Source of the DNA: Ligula intestinalis
Taxonomy: Eukaryota > Platyhelminthes > Cestoda > Diphyllobothriidea > Diphyllobothriidae
Assembly (NCBI GenBank): GCA_036362985.1
Contig: JAYGXS010000004.1
Span: forward strand, 29,664,562-29,728,561
Length of the DNA: 64,000 nucleotides
Reading direction: 5' to 3'
The translations under genes were made by a program, and so were the position numbers. This document shows positions 21,000 through 32,080 of this stretch, piece after piece (position 1 is the stretch's first letter; each line of letters begins with the position of its first letter). The notes under the pieces are model-generated. The model was not told the DNA's origin. It saw only the letters and a list, made by a program, of their open reading frames with translations, and made no database searches.

Positions 21000-23905
21000 A
21001 GCAGCAATAATCCTTTCACAATTATAGCGAGAGAAACACATAAGTTAGGCTATATGCTAACACTAAGATTGCAAATAAATTTTGTCACATACATACATAT
21101 GATTATTAGTCATTGGTAACAAATGTCAAAGTTTAATGAAAATCATATCTGTAAGAAGATTAGAAAAATCATATGTCTAGCAGAAGGCTTGTTCTCCAGG
21201 TTTTGACTGTACCCAGGATTTATTTTGAAGCTTAGCAATACTAATGTTCACTCAAGAAACGCAGCTCAGTTCCTTCTTTCTCGACTTTCACTTATCCATC
21301 GTGCTAAGAACAAAATAATCAACAGTTTTGACTATTCACCTAAAGTCATTTTTGTCCCTTTAACTCTTTTCCTAGAACTGCTCCCATCATGAATTGTCTG
21401 ATCTTCCGTAGTGGACGCAGCGTAAGCCTTTTGCTTTTGCGGCATGGTAGGTTAAATCCGCATTTTTTTTTCTAAATTTCCGTTGCATTCACTTTGCAGT
21501 TGGAAGACGCGTGATTTAAGAAAAAAACACGGAAGTCAGCGGCGAGAACGCGTTACATACGGATCACTAATAAGGCAGATTAATTTTCACCTAACATCCT
21601 GCTGCAGGGTAAAGTAACACCTCCACATAATTAGATATTACGCCTGCGCGGGCGCTTATGCAATCTGGTCATCATGAGCACCCGGTAGTTGAGTTCCAGT
21701 AAAAATGGATGTCAAATCAACATCTGGATGGCAGCATTGAGCAGCGCGTAACCGTAAAACAATAAAGCAGGCATCTAACTGAAGGAAGTGGATAGCGAAG
21801 GGGGGTTTAGTTGAGATCACGAAAGTGCCCTCAGAATGCTGAAGAGGATTCAGGGGGCATCCTGAAACTTTTCAGGGCAGTATTTATTCCCCTTTATTCT
21901 CGCAATATATGCGCACTTCAGTGTACTCCACATGCAAGCATAGTCTGCGGCGCTTAAAACGCCGGATACGTGGTAGAGACAGAAATACGGGGTGGTGTGA
22001 CAAAAGGTACGTAACGGTGTCTCGAGCATCGTTGTCCTTTTGTCAAAAGCTACGTGAATACCACACACCTGCATCAACCAACAAACGGGTTAACCATACC
22101 CACTAAGCTTAGCGCCTCTATGCTTGACAGAAAGAACAATTGATGCGTTTGTACAGAAGGTTCTTTAAGTCTCAATCTTCAGAATCCTAAAATCTGCTAT
22201 GACAATCTTACTCTTATTCCATAAGACTATCTTGTTTTTGATTTCAGTAAAGTCTTCTGAACAAGGCGTTGACTACAAGATTAGCAGAATTTATTGACGC
22301 TATATAATTTCGTGACCTCTTATTCAACCGCAAACTTAACTGTCCAATTAAGTGTCGACCTAGAAAGGTCAAACTTGATAGGTAGAGAGAGGTGGAACCA
22401 TTAGTCTTAGATGTGGACGCATGGTAAAGGGGTAGAGGAGGCAAAGGGGGAGGAAGCTGTCACAGCATGGCAGTTCATGTTTATGAAAGCCTGTGAGGCA
22501 TGGTTAAAGAGGGGAATAGGGAGGGATCAGAGGACGGGGTAGCAGTTAGTCCTGAGGGGAGTGAGGAGGCGTGAGAGGGAATGAGTTTATCGATAATTAC
22601 CACGGCGATGCTGAAAGTTCTTCCGGGAAAACAATGTTTTACCGTTCTGAAAATGACATTCCCTCTACGACGGCCAATCGGCGTTTCATGTAGCACCTAA
22701 AATGTGCGTTCAAATGAACAACGGGAAGGGAGGGACGCGCCACAAGGAGGCAATGTATGAACGAACAATCATCCTCATATTCAATTGTATAAATGAAGAA
22801 GGAATGCTGAAACTAAAATAACAGATATTTTTATTAGAAGTCCCGGACTTGCTGTAGCCCATCAGTACGGTTAAGCACACCGAAGTTATTTTCGGCACCC
22901 GGTCGAACTGTTGAATGCAGCAACTTAGAACTGAGATGTGTCAAGCATCTCTGAGCAGTATATTTTTTCCGTTTGGCACTATACAGAGGGCTCACTTTGC
23001 TCAAGCGGGCTTAGAGCTCAGTATGAGGCTTTTGGCAATGATGTTGGTAGGTCGATCAATCAGATTATGCTTGTCCTTCAGTGATCACCAGTGTGCTGCG
23101 ATCTGTTTTCCTTTTAAGCGTTGCACCCACCCCCTCGGACGGCCGACAGCCAGGCGGTGGCCTGTTGCTGGCGATGGGGAAGTGAAACGGGTCGACCTCA
23201 GGCGCGTTTTTTCCTCATTATAGTGAATTTGATGCACTTGAGACTATCGCGGTGCGCTAAAATGTGTGGCTTGAAGGGTTGCCAGCTGGCGGGGGTAACT
23301 CGGACACCGCAGTCGGTTCATTGTGTCTTTTTGTGTGTAGTGGCTGTCTGCGGGTTGAGAGTCAGATTCCATAGTTCCTTCTTAATGTGGCCTTTATGAC
23401 ACTCCTTGTTGGGAGCCTACCTAGCGAGGCGTGCTGTTGGTATGCCTACTGAGTGTTGGTAGCGACAGCCGTCTGCGCCCTCCCTCATTTACGGTCTTCT
23501 TGGCTTTGTGGTGACAACCAGGTCCCGGTATGGGAAGGGTGAGTGAGTGGGGTAGATTCTCCGCGCGTCTGCCTTGCTGTTTATCCGCGGAAGTCAACGC
23601 GTTAGTTCATCTTGTTTATGCTCGTAGTGGATATCGTCGAAATCTACGGTCGAACTGTCGTGTTCCCCTGAAGCTCGCCACGTCCATTTTGATCCCGTGG
23701 CCTAGGGATTAATAACGGGCTGCTAACTCAACCTGATAGTAAAAAAACTTGTGACTGGTATGGAGGAGTCTGTAATGAAAAGTTTTTTTTAAGTTTGTGC
23801 TCTCCCAATTTTCCCCAACAGCAGTCTTCAAACTTTTTTCTCAAGAACAATGAATGCTTTACGTACTTGTCAATGTTTCCGAAAAACAAATCCATTTAGA
23901 ACATT
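21000..23905. other. No gene recognised; G-rich stretch 22380-22600
   Basis: Mixed sequence. The plus strand is purine- and G-rich at 22380-22600. A GC-richer patch at 22900-23720 gives overlapping open frames on the plus strand (22915-23223, 23121-23399, 23530-23712), but none resembles a known protein. Confidence 0.45.
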
Positions 23906-23909
23906 AATA

Positions 23910-24751
23910 CAAGGTGTCCCAAAAATGAATTAGCCTTTTGAGTTACCAATAAAACGAAAAATATTAACGCTAGGATATTAAATCTTGTTTTATTCGAAAG
24001 AAAAACCTTTTTTATTTTTTAATAGAACAAGGTTTTGAATATAATGTCTTTTAAATTATAGTCATAGTTGTTTTGACAACTAAGGGTTCGTTTCTTTGCC
24101 GTTTCCATAACGCTCCTTAGTGTATCAGGCGATAGTTGGATTATTGAAGAACAAATGTTGTTTTTAAGTTCTTGTAGACTTGTTGGATTTGTTACATAAA
24201 CACTTGACTTCAGGTAGCCCCATGAGAAGAAATCGCATGGGGTCAAATCTGGAGATGGAGGGGGCCAATGAATGTTACCAAATGATAGATAGATATATAG
24301 CGAGCTATATTTTGATGATAATATCAAAATTTTCAGCAAAATCGTGAAATCAAATGATTTGGAAAGCACTCATTTAACAATGTCATCTCTTCTTTTGCTG
24401 TATGGGCCATGGCTCCATCCTGTTGAAACCAAGTATTGCGTAGGCCATGTCTCTCTGTTTCAGGATTTAGAAATTCGCTAATCATAGTTCGGTATCTTTC
24501 ACCAATAATTGTTACGGTTGCACCATCATTATTTTCAAAAAAGAATGGACCAATCACATTGGAAGCAGTTATTCCGCACCACACCGTCACACAAAGAGAA
24601 TGCAGCGGCCATTCTTGAATTTCTTTTGGATTTTCATCGCACCAAATTCTAGAATAATGTCTTTTGAATAAAACAAGTTTCAATATCCTAGCGTTAATAG
24701 TTTTCGTTTTATTAGCAAATCAAAAGGGTCAATTACTTCTGGAACACCCTG
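23910..24751 (-). mobile_element. Deleted Tc1/mariner-type transposon
   Basis: An 842-bp element flanked by TA at 23908-23909 and 24752-24753, the target duplication of this superfamily. Terminal inverted repeats of about 85-100 bp begin CAAGGTGTCCC and (complement) CAGGGTGTTCC. They share GAAAA(C/T)ATTAACGCTAGGATA and a CTTGTTTTATTC block. The remaining coding region is only the C-terminal part of a transposase, so the copy is non-autonomous. Confidence 0.88.
24019..24683 (-). pseudogene. Mariner-type transposase, C-terminal fragment, frameshifted
   Basis: Minus-strand frames 24683-24333 and 24369-24019 carry the DDE-superfamily landmarks RIWCDENPKEIQEW, TVWCGITASNVIGPFFFEN, WFQQDGAMAHT (second catalytic Asp) and HWPPPSPDLTPCDFF (third). 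The N-terminal helix-turn-helix region and the first catalytic Asp are missing: the coding sequence starts inside the inverted repeat. A 59-bp insertion at 24284-24342, bounded by AAAT, splits the frame between the second and third Asp and shifts it. It is an internally deleted, inactive copy; full-length family members could mobilise its ends in trans. Confidence 0.88.
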
Positions 24752-25316
24752 TATCTTTCGCTGATTCAAAGGCAAATGCAATGACATCCCAGCATTCGGG
24801 ACGAGTTCGAGCCTACCTTGATCTTTCAACGAAACACACTGCCACCAACATTGCAGTTTGAAATAATCAATGCAGATTGGCTGACCGCTAATATGCACAC
24901 CAATTCATTATATGAGGGTTTTATTCCGAACGGTGGTACGTGCTTCATCTTCAAAACAATTCATGACGAAAACATTTGAGTTTCACCCGAGATTCCTAAA
25001 AGGCTTCTAACGCGTATCCAGTGTGTATCGTTTAAGGGGAGGGTGGAGGGGGTGGAGTCAGTATAGGGTGCCATTGGCCCGAAACCATTTTGTGGTTGTA
25101 GGCCACTTCCGATTGGACTACCGTTGAATGCTTTTAAAATGAAGAGAATACCCTGCCAACTTTCAATTGGCAGCAAATCTCACGCGTGAAGATACCACAT
25201 AGGCAAAGGGATTCGAGTCTCATGAATTGAGGCAACTACTGGCATCCCAAGTATGTGTACACATAGAGAAGACGAAGATAAAAAGGCGTGTTGGTCACCG
25301 TAATCATAATTTAAGT

Positions 25317-25346
25317 CGTCTGCGTTTTCAAACTCTATCGTCAGAT
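25317..25346 (-). ncRNA. Hammerhead-like motif, 3' pseudo-LTR of PLE-C (decayed)
   Basis: On the minus strand TCTGACGATAGAG is followed by GAAAACGCAGACG. The CUGACGA core box is intact, but stem II and the GAAA-to-cleavage spacing are eroded. Recognised mainly by comparison with the copies at 46017 and 46539. Confidence 0.4.
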
Positions 25347-25499
25347 ATAAAGGCAGCAACGAAACACAAGCAGCAGTTATAGGGGACAAAGGCCAATCAT
25401 CTGCCATAGGGGGCCAAGGGGGAAGGGCTAGGAAACCCATTAATTCCCAGTGTTGACCGTGCTGGGGTGCCTGCAAAGGGTGATGTATGCGGGCGCCAG

Positions 25500-25749
25500 C
25501 TGGATTCATCGTGCGTCATCCGAAGTCCAGGCTTCAATTAGTTCTCCTCCCGTTGCCGGCGTGGACAGTTATCCGTGCGACTACGAAGCTTAATTCATTG
25601 GCTGCCTCATAGGTGATGGCATCCACTTGCGATAATACGTTACCCCGTCGTACAGCCAGTTTATGCTCGTGTGCACACAAACCGAGCATGCGTCCAGTCT
25701 GTCCTGGGTAATTTCAGGGACAGTTTAGACACGGTATACAATAAACTAC
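25500..25749 (-). pseudogene. PLE GIY-YIG endonuclease fragment (family C)
   Basis: On the minus strand VYCIPCLNC, then NYPGQTGRMLG, then HEHKLAVRRGNVLSQV give the GIY-YIG pattern with the downstream Arg and His of this nuclease. An in-frame TGA lies between CP and NYPG. After VHAGN the frame shifts, and GGELIEAWTSDDAR, typical of PLE C-termini, continues. GIY-YIG nucleases make the target nick for Penelope-type retrotransposition. This copy is 5'-truncated and dead. Confidence 0.85.
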
Positions 25750-25789
25750 GCCCGACTGCGCATTGGGATTTAATCGTTGATACTTTTAT

Positions 25790-25835
25790 CTGTGACGATG
25801 GACCACCACAAGAGTTCGAAAGCTCAGACGAATAG
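25790..25835 (+). ncRNA. Hammerhead-like motif, inverted pseudo-LTR of PLE-C
   Basis: TGTGACGATGGACC, then GAGTTCGAAAGCTCAGAC. It aligns with the motif in the palindrome at 46017-46055. The first core C appears changed to G (TGTGACGA in place of TCTGACGA), so cleavage activity is unlikely. Confidence 0.45.
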
Positions 25836-26161
25836 AGTTGCTATCCCCGGTGATTGATATGCCTTCTTTTTCTTTGTCTTCTTCTCTATCTATACATTCG
25901 GGTCTGTTAGCGCTTGCACAAATATAGTCAGGGGAAGTAGTTATAAACTATGTGCGGACCATTTGCGTAAAAAGCATCATTAAACTTCGCGAACACTGCT
26001 ACTTCGCCCTGTCCCCGCCCTGGCATCCAATTATCACCTGCCGCTGCGCGATGCTGTGTTCCGCATACTAGTCACACCAACTAGACGTCATTAACCGACA
26101 GTCTGAACCAGTGGAGGAGTCCGGCGTGTGTGTCTTTACAGCCGGCAGTCCCTGAGCTGCC

Positions 26162-26174
26162 ACCCCCCCCCCCC
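26162..26174 (+). repeat. Poly-C tract
   Basis: A run of twelve C after CCA. A similar C run occurs at 6036. Confidence 0.8.
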
Positions 26175-26340
26175 AGCCTCTTCCCCTCTATACTAGTTTC
26201 CAAAACGTCCAACGGAGTGGGTGACACGCAAGGCTGTTGGTGGTTTAGGCTAATTAGGTGGTACTCTTCGCACTAAACAAAAGTCGTAACCCCCTAGTGG
26301 AATCCGGCGGCCACCTAAGATGACTAAGCCGTCCTGTTTA

Positions 26341-26356
26341 GTGGTGGTGGTGGTGG
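26341..26356 (+). repeat. (GTG)n microsatellite
   Basis: Five GTG units followed by GAA. Short, no coding frame. Confidence 0.7.
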
Positions 26357-26535
26357 AACTGCCTATCAACGCAGAAAGATAGGGAATATGCTACAAAATC
26401 GCTGGTAAACTATGCAGTTGCCAAGCTGAAGTGATGAATTGTCGACGCAAATTAGGTGGTAAAAATCTGCAAGAAATAACAAACACACCCTTTGCCCAGC
26501 TCCGAGTCTCCTCATGAGCTTTTCGAAGGATGCCG

Positions 26536-26705
26536 CTGAGCCTGGCAGCCTGGAATGTTCGTTTGCCTCTCCAGAATCTGCTGGCGGAAGCAGGGTTAGT
26601 TCTGGTCACCTAGGAATTGTTCCGCTAAACAGTGGACACTGTGGTTTTTTAGAAGGTTAGATTCATAGAAATGGGACAAGTGATATCGGGTGAGACACCT
26701 GCTTC
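26536..26705 (+). pseudogene. LINE endonuclease (EEP) N-terminal fragment
   Basis: The plus-strand frame starting at 26536 reads LSLAAWNVR, the conserved beginning of the apurinic-type endonuclease of CR1/RTE-like LINEs. It continues after a short gap with LVLVT, ELFR, TVD and VRFIEMGQV, matching the LVxREL-R-x-VD...RFxExGQ pattern. Three in-frame stops (tag, taa, tag) interrupt it. No reverse transcriptase follows. An old fragment. Confidence 0.5.
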
Positions 26706-26709
26706 TACA

Positions 26710-27840
26710 GCAGACGCTGAAGTCACTTTCGTCATCCTGCGTCCTGTTTGTCAATAAAGTGTCGGAAGCCATTAAGCGCCTTTTCGAACCACATAGAGTT
26801 GGACTCGCACACAGGCAGGTGGCAACCATAAAGCGTCAGATAATAAAAAAAATAAGTCCCACTGCATCGGTATGAAACATCTAGAGTCTTCTGTCGAATT
26901 TGATGCAGTTGTGTTCGAACCAACTACGTCGGAGACCCTGGAATACTGCTCTGAACGTGCATTGACATACACATGGCAACATTACAGAGAAATGACGCCA
27001 GTCCTAAAGTCACGAGTCATTCCACGAGACCCGGCCACACATTCAAGTTTGATACGGTCAGCATTCTCGTGGGAGGTGACAATCGCACGAACTGCAAGAT
27101 GTTTGAGTCCTCACTTCAGATTTGATGCTTGGACTTGTTTTGACCGAACTTATTACCCGCTCCGGGAATGCGCAAGTGATCACATTTTCCACCACCGATC
27201 TCAGCGAGCCAGATGATGGAGCAATCATCACACCGAAATTCACTACGGGTGATAAAATTTTAGTGATTTGCGACTAAAATATCGAAAATCAAGCAACGAC
27301 TGCATCAAAAAGGCAGTAGCCGCTACTTATCATAGATATGTTGGAGCAAAGCAACTGCATCCTAGAATATTGCAGTTCCTTGCGTAGGTAGTAGTTGTGC
27401 CTAAATCTGTCTCTTATAATGTGTTCGAGCAGAAATTCGAAAAGTCAAGCGACTAAGCTGATTGAGCCAGTGATCCCCTTTTCTTTTTCTCAGCATAAGT
27501 TTATGCTTTTGATGCACACCAGTTTCACTACCAAAGCGACGAAAAAGTACATACCGGGTAATTTTACTTTTATTTAATGCTTTCATATAACAAGATCTAG
27601 TTCCTACATGCAGCTTGTTATTGCAAACAGCAGTATATCATCAGTTATCATGGTAACTAATGGTTCAGTAGACCTTTTGCTTAAAATGTATGGTGTATTT
27701 TTCCTGCTTTTAAAGGCAACCAGTAGGCTGTGGACGAATATATATTTTTAGCAGATCATTGACTTCCATTTTAAGCTGATAGTTTCCATTCCATATCGTG
27801 ATTTACATGGCCATAAACTGCGAAAGCCTAGCCGGTTAAA
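26710..27840. other. No feature recognised
   Basis: Short open frames on both strands (for example 26872-27216) with no family resemblance, and no repeat recognised. Confidence 0.45.
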
Positions 27841-27847
27841 CCCTGCG

Positions 27848-28048
27848 TTATCCAGGAAAATATAATGCATTCCAGAAGACCTGCTGCATAAAATATCCGT
27901 ACACGGAAGTGCTCTATACTGAAACAGCTCAGAACCGTTACGTGAGGTTATTCAGGAAAATATAATGCATTCCAGAAGACCTGCTGCATAAAAATATCCG
28001 TACACGGAAGTGCTCTATACTGAAACAGCTCAGAACCGTTACGTGAGG
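27848..28048 (+). repeat. Recent 100-bp tandem duplication
   Basis: Units 27848-27947 and 27948-28048 are almost identical; one C/T change near the start (TTATCCAGG/TTATTCAGG) and one extra A in the second unit are the only differences seen. This implies a recent duplication or slippage. No coding frame spans it. Confidence 0.95.
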
Positions 28049-28049
28049 T

Positions 28050-29430
28050 AAGCGGGTTAGTATTATTAGAAAAACTCTTCCTTTCTAGATCAAGCCTATA
28101 TTTGAAGGACCAAATTGCTTTCTGAAATCCAAAAGTGCTTCACCTGAAAATACATGGAAATGTTGCCGTTTTGTCCCTGCTCACCGGAAAACGCTGATTA
28201 TCTGCGAATTTTATCGCAAGAAATTAGCATCTTTAAAACACACCTGATCTAGTTTGAACTTTTTATGGAGCGTCCTTTATTTAAAAAACCTTCGGCCTGT
28301 CTAATACGTCAATATTAACTTGAAAACGCTTTCAAACTACAGACGTTGAAATGCATCAATTGGAAGATGAGTGTTTTGGAGTTTTCAGAGGACAGTCAGG
28401 TGGAGCAGAGTCGCAGTGCAAAAAAACAAACAAACTCATGCATGCGTTATTTTAGTATGCCTGCACAGAAAAAAACAAGGAGCCGGTTTCTGGAAAGAAA
28501 TCAGGAGTTTTAAATGAACAAATTAAAATGAATCTCTAGGCTAACAATTGTCTTGTGAATTCTGGAAAAGGTTTGCTGAACATTTGAGGAATTCCAGCGA
28601 GGATTTTCAAAGGAATTTGAGCAACGTGGACGCTTCTATGTGATTTGAAATTAACATTGTAACATTGTGAGCCTTGTAAAGTAAGACGCTTTTTTGATAT
28701 GATTTTAAGTAGTTTTAAATATCTTCTTTTAGCCAAGATTAGAAAAAGATTTAGGGGAACTCCAAACACGGCGGTGCTTGCATATGAGCATGCAAAAAAC
28801 GCATTTGTTTGGTAGAATTGGCCTAACATGGCTGCTGACTATCTATTCCAGTAGAAGGACAATCTCATAAACTAGAAATTGAAATTCGAAGCGTGTTTTT
28901 GATAGGTGAAGATAAAGCGGGATAAAATAATTTGCTTTTTCTTTCATCTTATGATTTTGGCTTTCGAATGAATTTGTTTTCGGCCAGCTGCAAGGGTTTC
29001 ACTCCATAAAAATTAATATTTAATTAAAAGGGAGTTTTGCCATAAATGTTTGATTCTCTTGTAGTTTTAACTGTTTTTTTTTCTAGAAAGCACTCATATT
29101 ATATGCTTTATTGCACAAAATTGGCAGCAACTTTTTCCTTCAAGCTTTATGCATGAATATAAGGAATTTTTGATTCAAACTGCTGTCACATTTGAATGCA
29201 GTTTTTGCCAACTGCAAGGCCTATGCATATATTCCGCTTAAGGAAAATAACTCATTTTTATATGCTAGAACGGGTGCTTAAGATACTTACGCCATATAAC
29301 AGTGTATAAAGAGGATGTCGTGTACTTTTAAAAATAATATATATATATATGAACGAATAGGATACTTGATTTACAAATTTTTTGGATTCTTAATAATCTA
29401 ATAATTAGAAGTTTATTTAAAGGAAAAACA
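28050..29430. other. AT-rich, no feature recognised apart from an (AT)n tract
   Basis: No coding segment with homology. A short (AT)n run lies at about 29335-29350. Confidence 0.5.
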
Positions 29431-29455
29431 TTTTCTGCAATTTGGAAGAGTAGGT

Positions 29456-29495
29456 GGCAAGCATACGAAGACTTTCGATAAATTCCCATCGGGCC
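29456..29495 (-). ncRNA. Decayed hammerhead-like motif, PLE-B end
   Basis: On the minus strand GGCCCGATGGGAATTTATCG, AAAGTCTTCGTATGCTTGCC. It aligns with the intact motif at 61346-61385, but the CUGACGA box is mutated to CCGAUGG. Inactive by inspection. Confidence 0.45.
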
Positions 29496-29739
29496 AATAC
29501 ATTTATACGGAAGGGGTTAAAGGAACAGGGTAAATTGCAGGTAATTATGGTCATCTTTACAGGCAGATTAGTCACGAGAATAGGGGAGGGGGTTGGGGTC
29601 GATAATAGGTGGCTAGTTACGCGGTAATAAGAGAGGGGGGAGCGAGCGAGAGAAGAGTGGAAAATGCCAGTTGTTATGTGGCCGTTGGCCATGCTAGGCT
29701 CGGAGCTTGCAGGAGGTTCTTCTGCACGCACAAAACTGG

Positions 29740-29979
29740 TTACCTCAACCGGATGGTGATTGCTTCTGCTGCTGCTAGCAATCGCTGACCCAAGAACTTT
29801 CGGTAATTTGTTAGGACCTTGTAAATCACCTTCAAGACTTCGTTGGGGTCCACATAATATCCGGGGTCAACCGTGAGAGCAAAAATGGCGCTATTGATAC
29901 TCCTGACTTCACCTTTGATCAGCCATGCTGGAAGATGCTCTCGTTTTTTTCCTGCAATTAGAAAGTTCAATGCAGGCAT
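29740..29979 (-). pseudogene. PLE C-terminal (GIY-YIG distal) fragment, family B
   Basis: REHLPAWLIKGEVRS near the start and VLKVIYKVLTNYRKFLGQRL, then AAAEAITIRLR at the end, match the region downstream of the GIY-YIG core in the element at 61335 (AFRVIYKVPSSYSKLLGQRL, ATAEAAAIRLRRP). The GIY motif itself is absent. The sequence has diverged and lacks a start, so it is a pseudogene. Confidence 0.8.
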
Positions 29980-30102
29980 AACTCCCTACAAGATGACCAT
30001 AAAAAGAATGCTTGTATGCAGGTTTACGATAAAATTTATTTGATAGTACGGAAGCATGGAAGATAGATGGAAGAAATGCATGTTATTAAGATTGTGATTT
30101 TC

Positions 30103-30126
30103 GCCGACTGTTGTTTTGCAGTCGGC
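30103..30126. other. Perfect 8-bp hairpin
   Basis: GCCGACTG (30103-30110) and CAGTCGGC (30119-30126) around an eight-base T-rich loop. It lies between a PLE fragment and a retroelement tail. Function unknown. Confidence 0.5.
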
Positions 30127-30399
30127 TGAAAAGAAGCCCGTTCAAAAGCTGGTCTGCTGACTTGACTGAAATATTTAGGGACTGTGCTGTGGAATAAGTA
30201 GTATTATCCCACTAGGTAAGCAATATTTTCTAAGCAAGAATAGATATTTTAGAGTTTTAGTCAACAGATGATGAAATTTGCGCATCCACTCTAAAATATG
30301 GGACTAAATTTATAAATTCTAAGTGATCTGCCATGCTCGAAATACCGGTATTTCGCACAGGCAAAATTTGAGATGTAAGATTGATCTTCTGCCCTGATA

Positions 30400-30525
30400 T
30401 TTGATGTACGAATTCATATTTGCTACATTGTATTATTCGCTGTAGATGTTATGCAGCAACCGGATGCAACTGATGAGTCGTCGTTCAATTTGCTAGTTCC
30501 AATAAATCCTGCATTACTTGCTTGC
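30400..30525 (+). repeat. Retroelement-like 3' end, copy 1
   Basis: Shares with 41735-41870 the ordered blocks GAATTCA, ATTCG, GTTATGCA, a CTGAYGAG box and CCAATAAATCCTG. CTGATGAG is followed by a weak GTTC/CAAT stem and resembles a decayed hammerhead. Probably the 3' end of a third PLE-like family, but no coding piece is attached. Confidence 0.45.
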
Positions 30526-30849
30526 TTGGCGGGTAAAAGTATTTCAATTTTAAACTTTCGACAGAACAAATGGCTAAATTAATAATTGATGTAAGGACAA
30601 ATAGACAAGTTTCAGGGCTGTAGTTTGTTTAGTGTTAAATTCAATTACCATACTAAGGTCATTTTTAGGCTTCGGTCGCGACGACGAAAGAGCTCGATAA
30701 CTTGTTTCCACATTTTATACTTAATTTCGTGGTTTATTTTTGCGTTTATTCTGATTAAATGCGGATTCCATCAATTTACCTTAAGAGAATGTCGTCTTTT
30801 TAAAGTTCAACGTTACCTGAATCGCAGATAACAGCGTTGTTCAAAAGTA

Positions 30850-31800
30850 TTATCGGCTCAGACAAATTATCCAGGTTCATCTTCCAGAGCGAAGATATCA
30901 AATAGTTGGTCATAAGTTGGTTTAGGTAGAAGCTGACGGAAATTCGGGTCAAACCTGGAAAATATCAGAATCTATTTATTTCATAATATTTCAAAGAATC
31001 TCGGCGCCAAACGGACATTGCCAAATGTACGTCTGTCCACATGCGCGTGCTTCATAGACTAAAAGATAAATTATTTTTACCTACCGTCTTCCTGTCTTTG
31101 AAACCCTGCCCCCCACTGGTGTCTTCCTCATACGTCATAAAGCAGTAGTCTGCGTCTTTCCCTTGTACCCAATCGAATCCAAATCCATTTCAACCTCCCC
31201 TGACAGTAGACTTACCGGCTGTTTTGAAAACCCACTTGCCCACCGGATACATGCAGAGCCTGTGAAAAAGTAGAACCCTCTGCACCGGATGTGGGGCGTA
31301 CCAAAGTGAAAGGGGCTGCAACGTTCTTGAAGTACACCCCTCTGGCAGCAGGTACTGTCCCGGAAAGATTAACCGGAAAACGTACGACCCCGTCGGAAAA
31401 TGACAAAAATGGTTCATTAACTTCGGGCCCTGTGACCATCCTCATCCTCCTCAGCCAAATATGTATGGAGAAAACACACGCAAATTCAGGAAACAGAAGC
31501 AGGAAACACGCCAGATTAAAATAAATTATAGGCCAATTTATGGCTTTTAACTTGTCCAGGCGACTTGAATCTGTGTTATCGTGTGTTGTTTGTCTAAAAA
31601 ACAGTTCGCTGTTTTGCTGCATCAGTTTGAACAGCCAAAACACATTTTGCTTTGTAAAGATAAACGGTTTATAACATTCAGTGAATTATGGTTTGTAGAA
31701 TCTTTCTTCCTGATATGCAATCGAACTTGCCTCGAAACCAACACAGTCACACGGACATCATACGAATCGGAGATCCGGCCGTCGACGTAGTCAATGGAGT
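30850..31800. other. Unassigned; open on both strands at 31212-31524
   Basis: A GC-richer island at about 31210-31440 is open on both strands (plus 31291-31524, minus 31212-31643). The minus translation includes LSFSDGVVRFPVNLSGTVPA, the plus one TFLKYTPLAAGTVPERLTGK. Neither is recognised. The plus frame could be an exon, but its upstream acceptor is poor. Confidence 0.25.
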
Positions 31801-31914
31801 CCTTTATTCTTGATAGTATGTTCCTGGAGGATGGAAGAACTTCGACAGGGAGTGCATATGTTTCAAGTCATGCGGGACGCTCCTCATATATAACAGACTA
31901 CAAGCAATAAAAGT

Positions 31915-32080
31915 GAACATCGGAGTCCCAGGAAGTTACTGAGAAGGAGATGATTAGATCGCTGGAACAGCCGTTTCTGCTTTTTCTTTCTCTTCATATC
32001 TCTTCAACAGATGTCGAAGAGTCAGGCAAATAAAAGTGCTCGCCGGACGATCCAATCTGCTTCTCTCGACTACAACCACT
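31915..32080. mobile_element. Back-to-back PLE-A pseudo-LTR tails, pointing outward
   Basis: The minus strand from about 31978 to 31918 reads GTTCCAGCGATCTAATCATC and then CTCAGTAACTTCCTGGGACT. The plus strand from about 32009 reads CAGATGTCGAAGAGTCAGGC, AAATAAAAGTGCT and GACGATCCAATCTGCTTCTC. Both match the tail consensus seen at 40030-40140. There is no coding remnant between them, so this is an extreme truncation of the composite arrangement. Confidence 0.55.

Larger units (their letters stand above)
25245..25915 (-). mobile_element. PLE (family C), truncated, with inverted outward-pointing pseudo-LTRs
   Basis: The minus strand carries a GIY-YIG remnant (25749-25500) followed by a 3' pseudo-LTR (to about 25245). 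The plus strand at about 25785-25915 carries a second pseudo-LTR pointing the opposite way. Both tails contain GGTGA, a CCTT-rich tract, TCTTC and CTCTAT in the same order beyond a hammerhead-like motif. The arrangement matches those at 34720-35790 and 61335-63055. Confidence 0.7.
29430..29979 (-). mobile_element. PLE (family B) 3'-end fragment
   Basis: On the minus strand, a PLE C-terminal coding piece (29979-29740) is followed by a pyrimidine-rich 3' region and the pseudo-LTR end. The end includes GGGAATTTATCGAAAG and GTATGCTTGCC, aligned with the ends of the element at 61335-63055. The 5' part is missing. Confidence 0.8.

Noticed and set aside
27848..28048. CRISPR-like array
   Set aside because: Only two contiguous 100-bp units with no spacers, in a eukaryotic context.
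31212..31643. 143-codon open frame, minus strand
   Set aside because: No recognisable family; the opposite strand is also open here, so base composition explains it.
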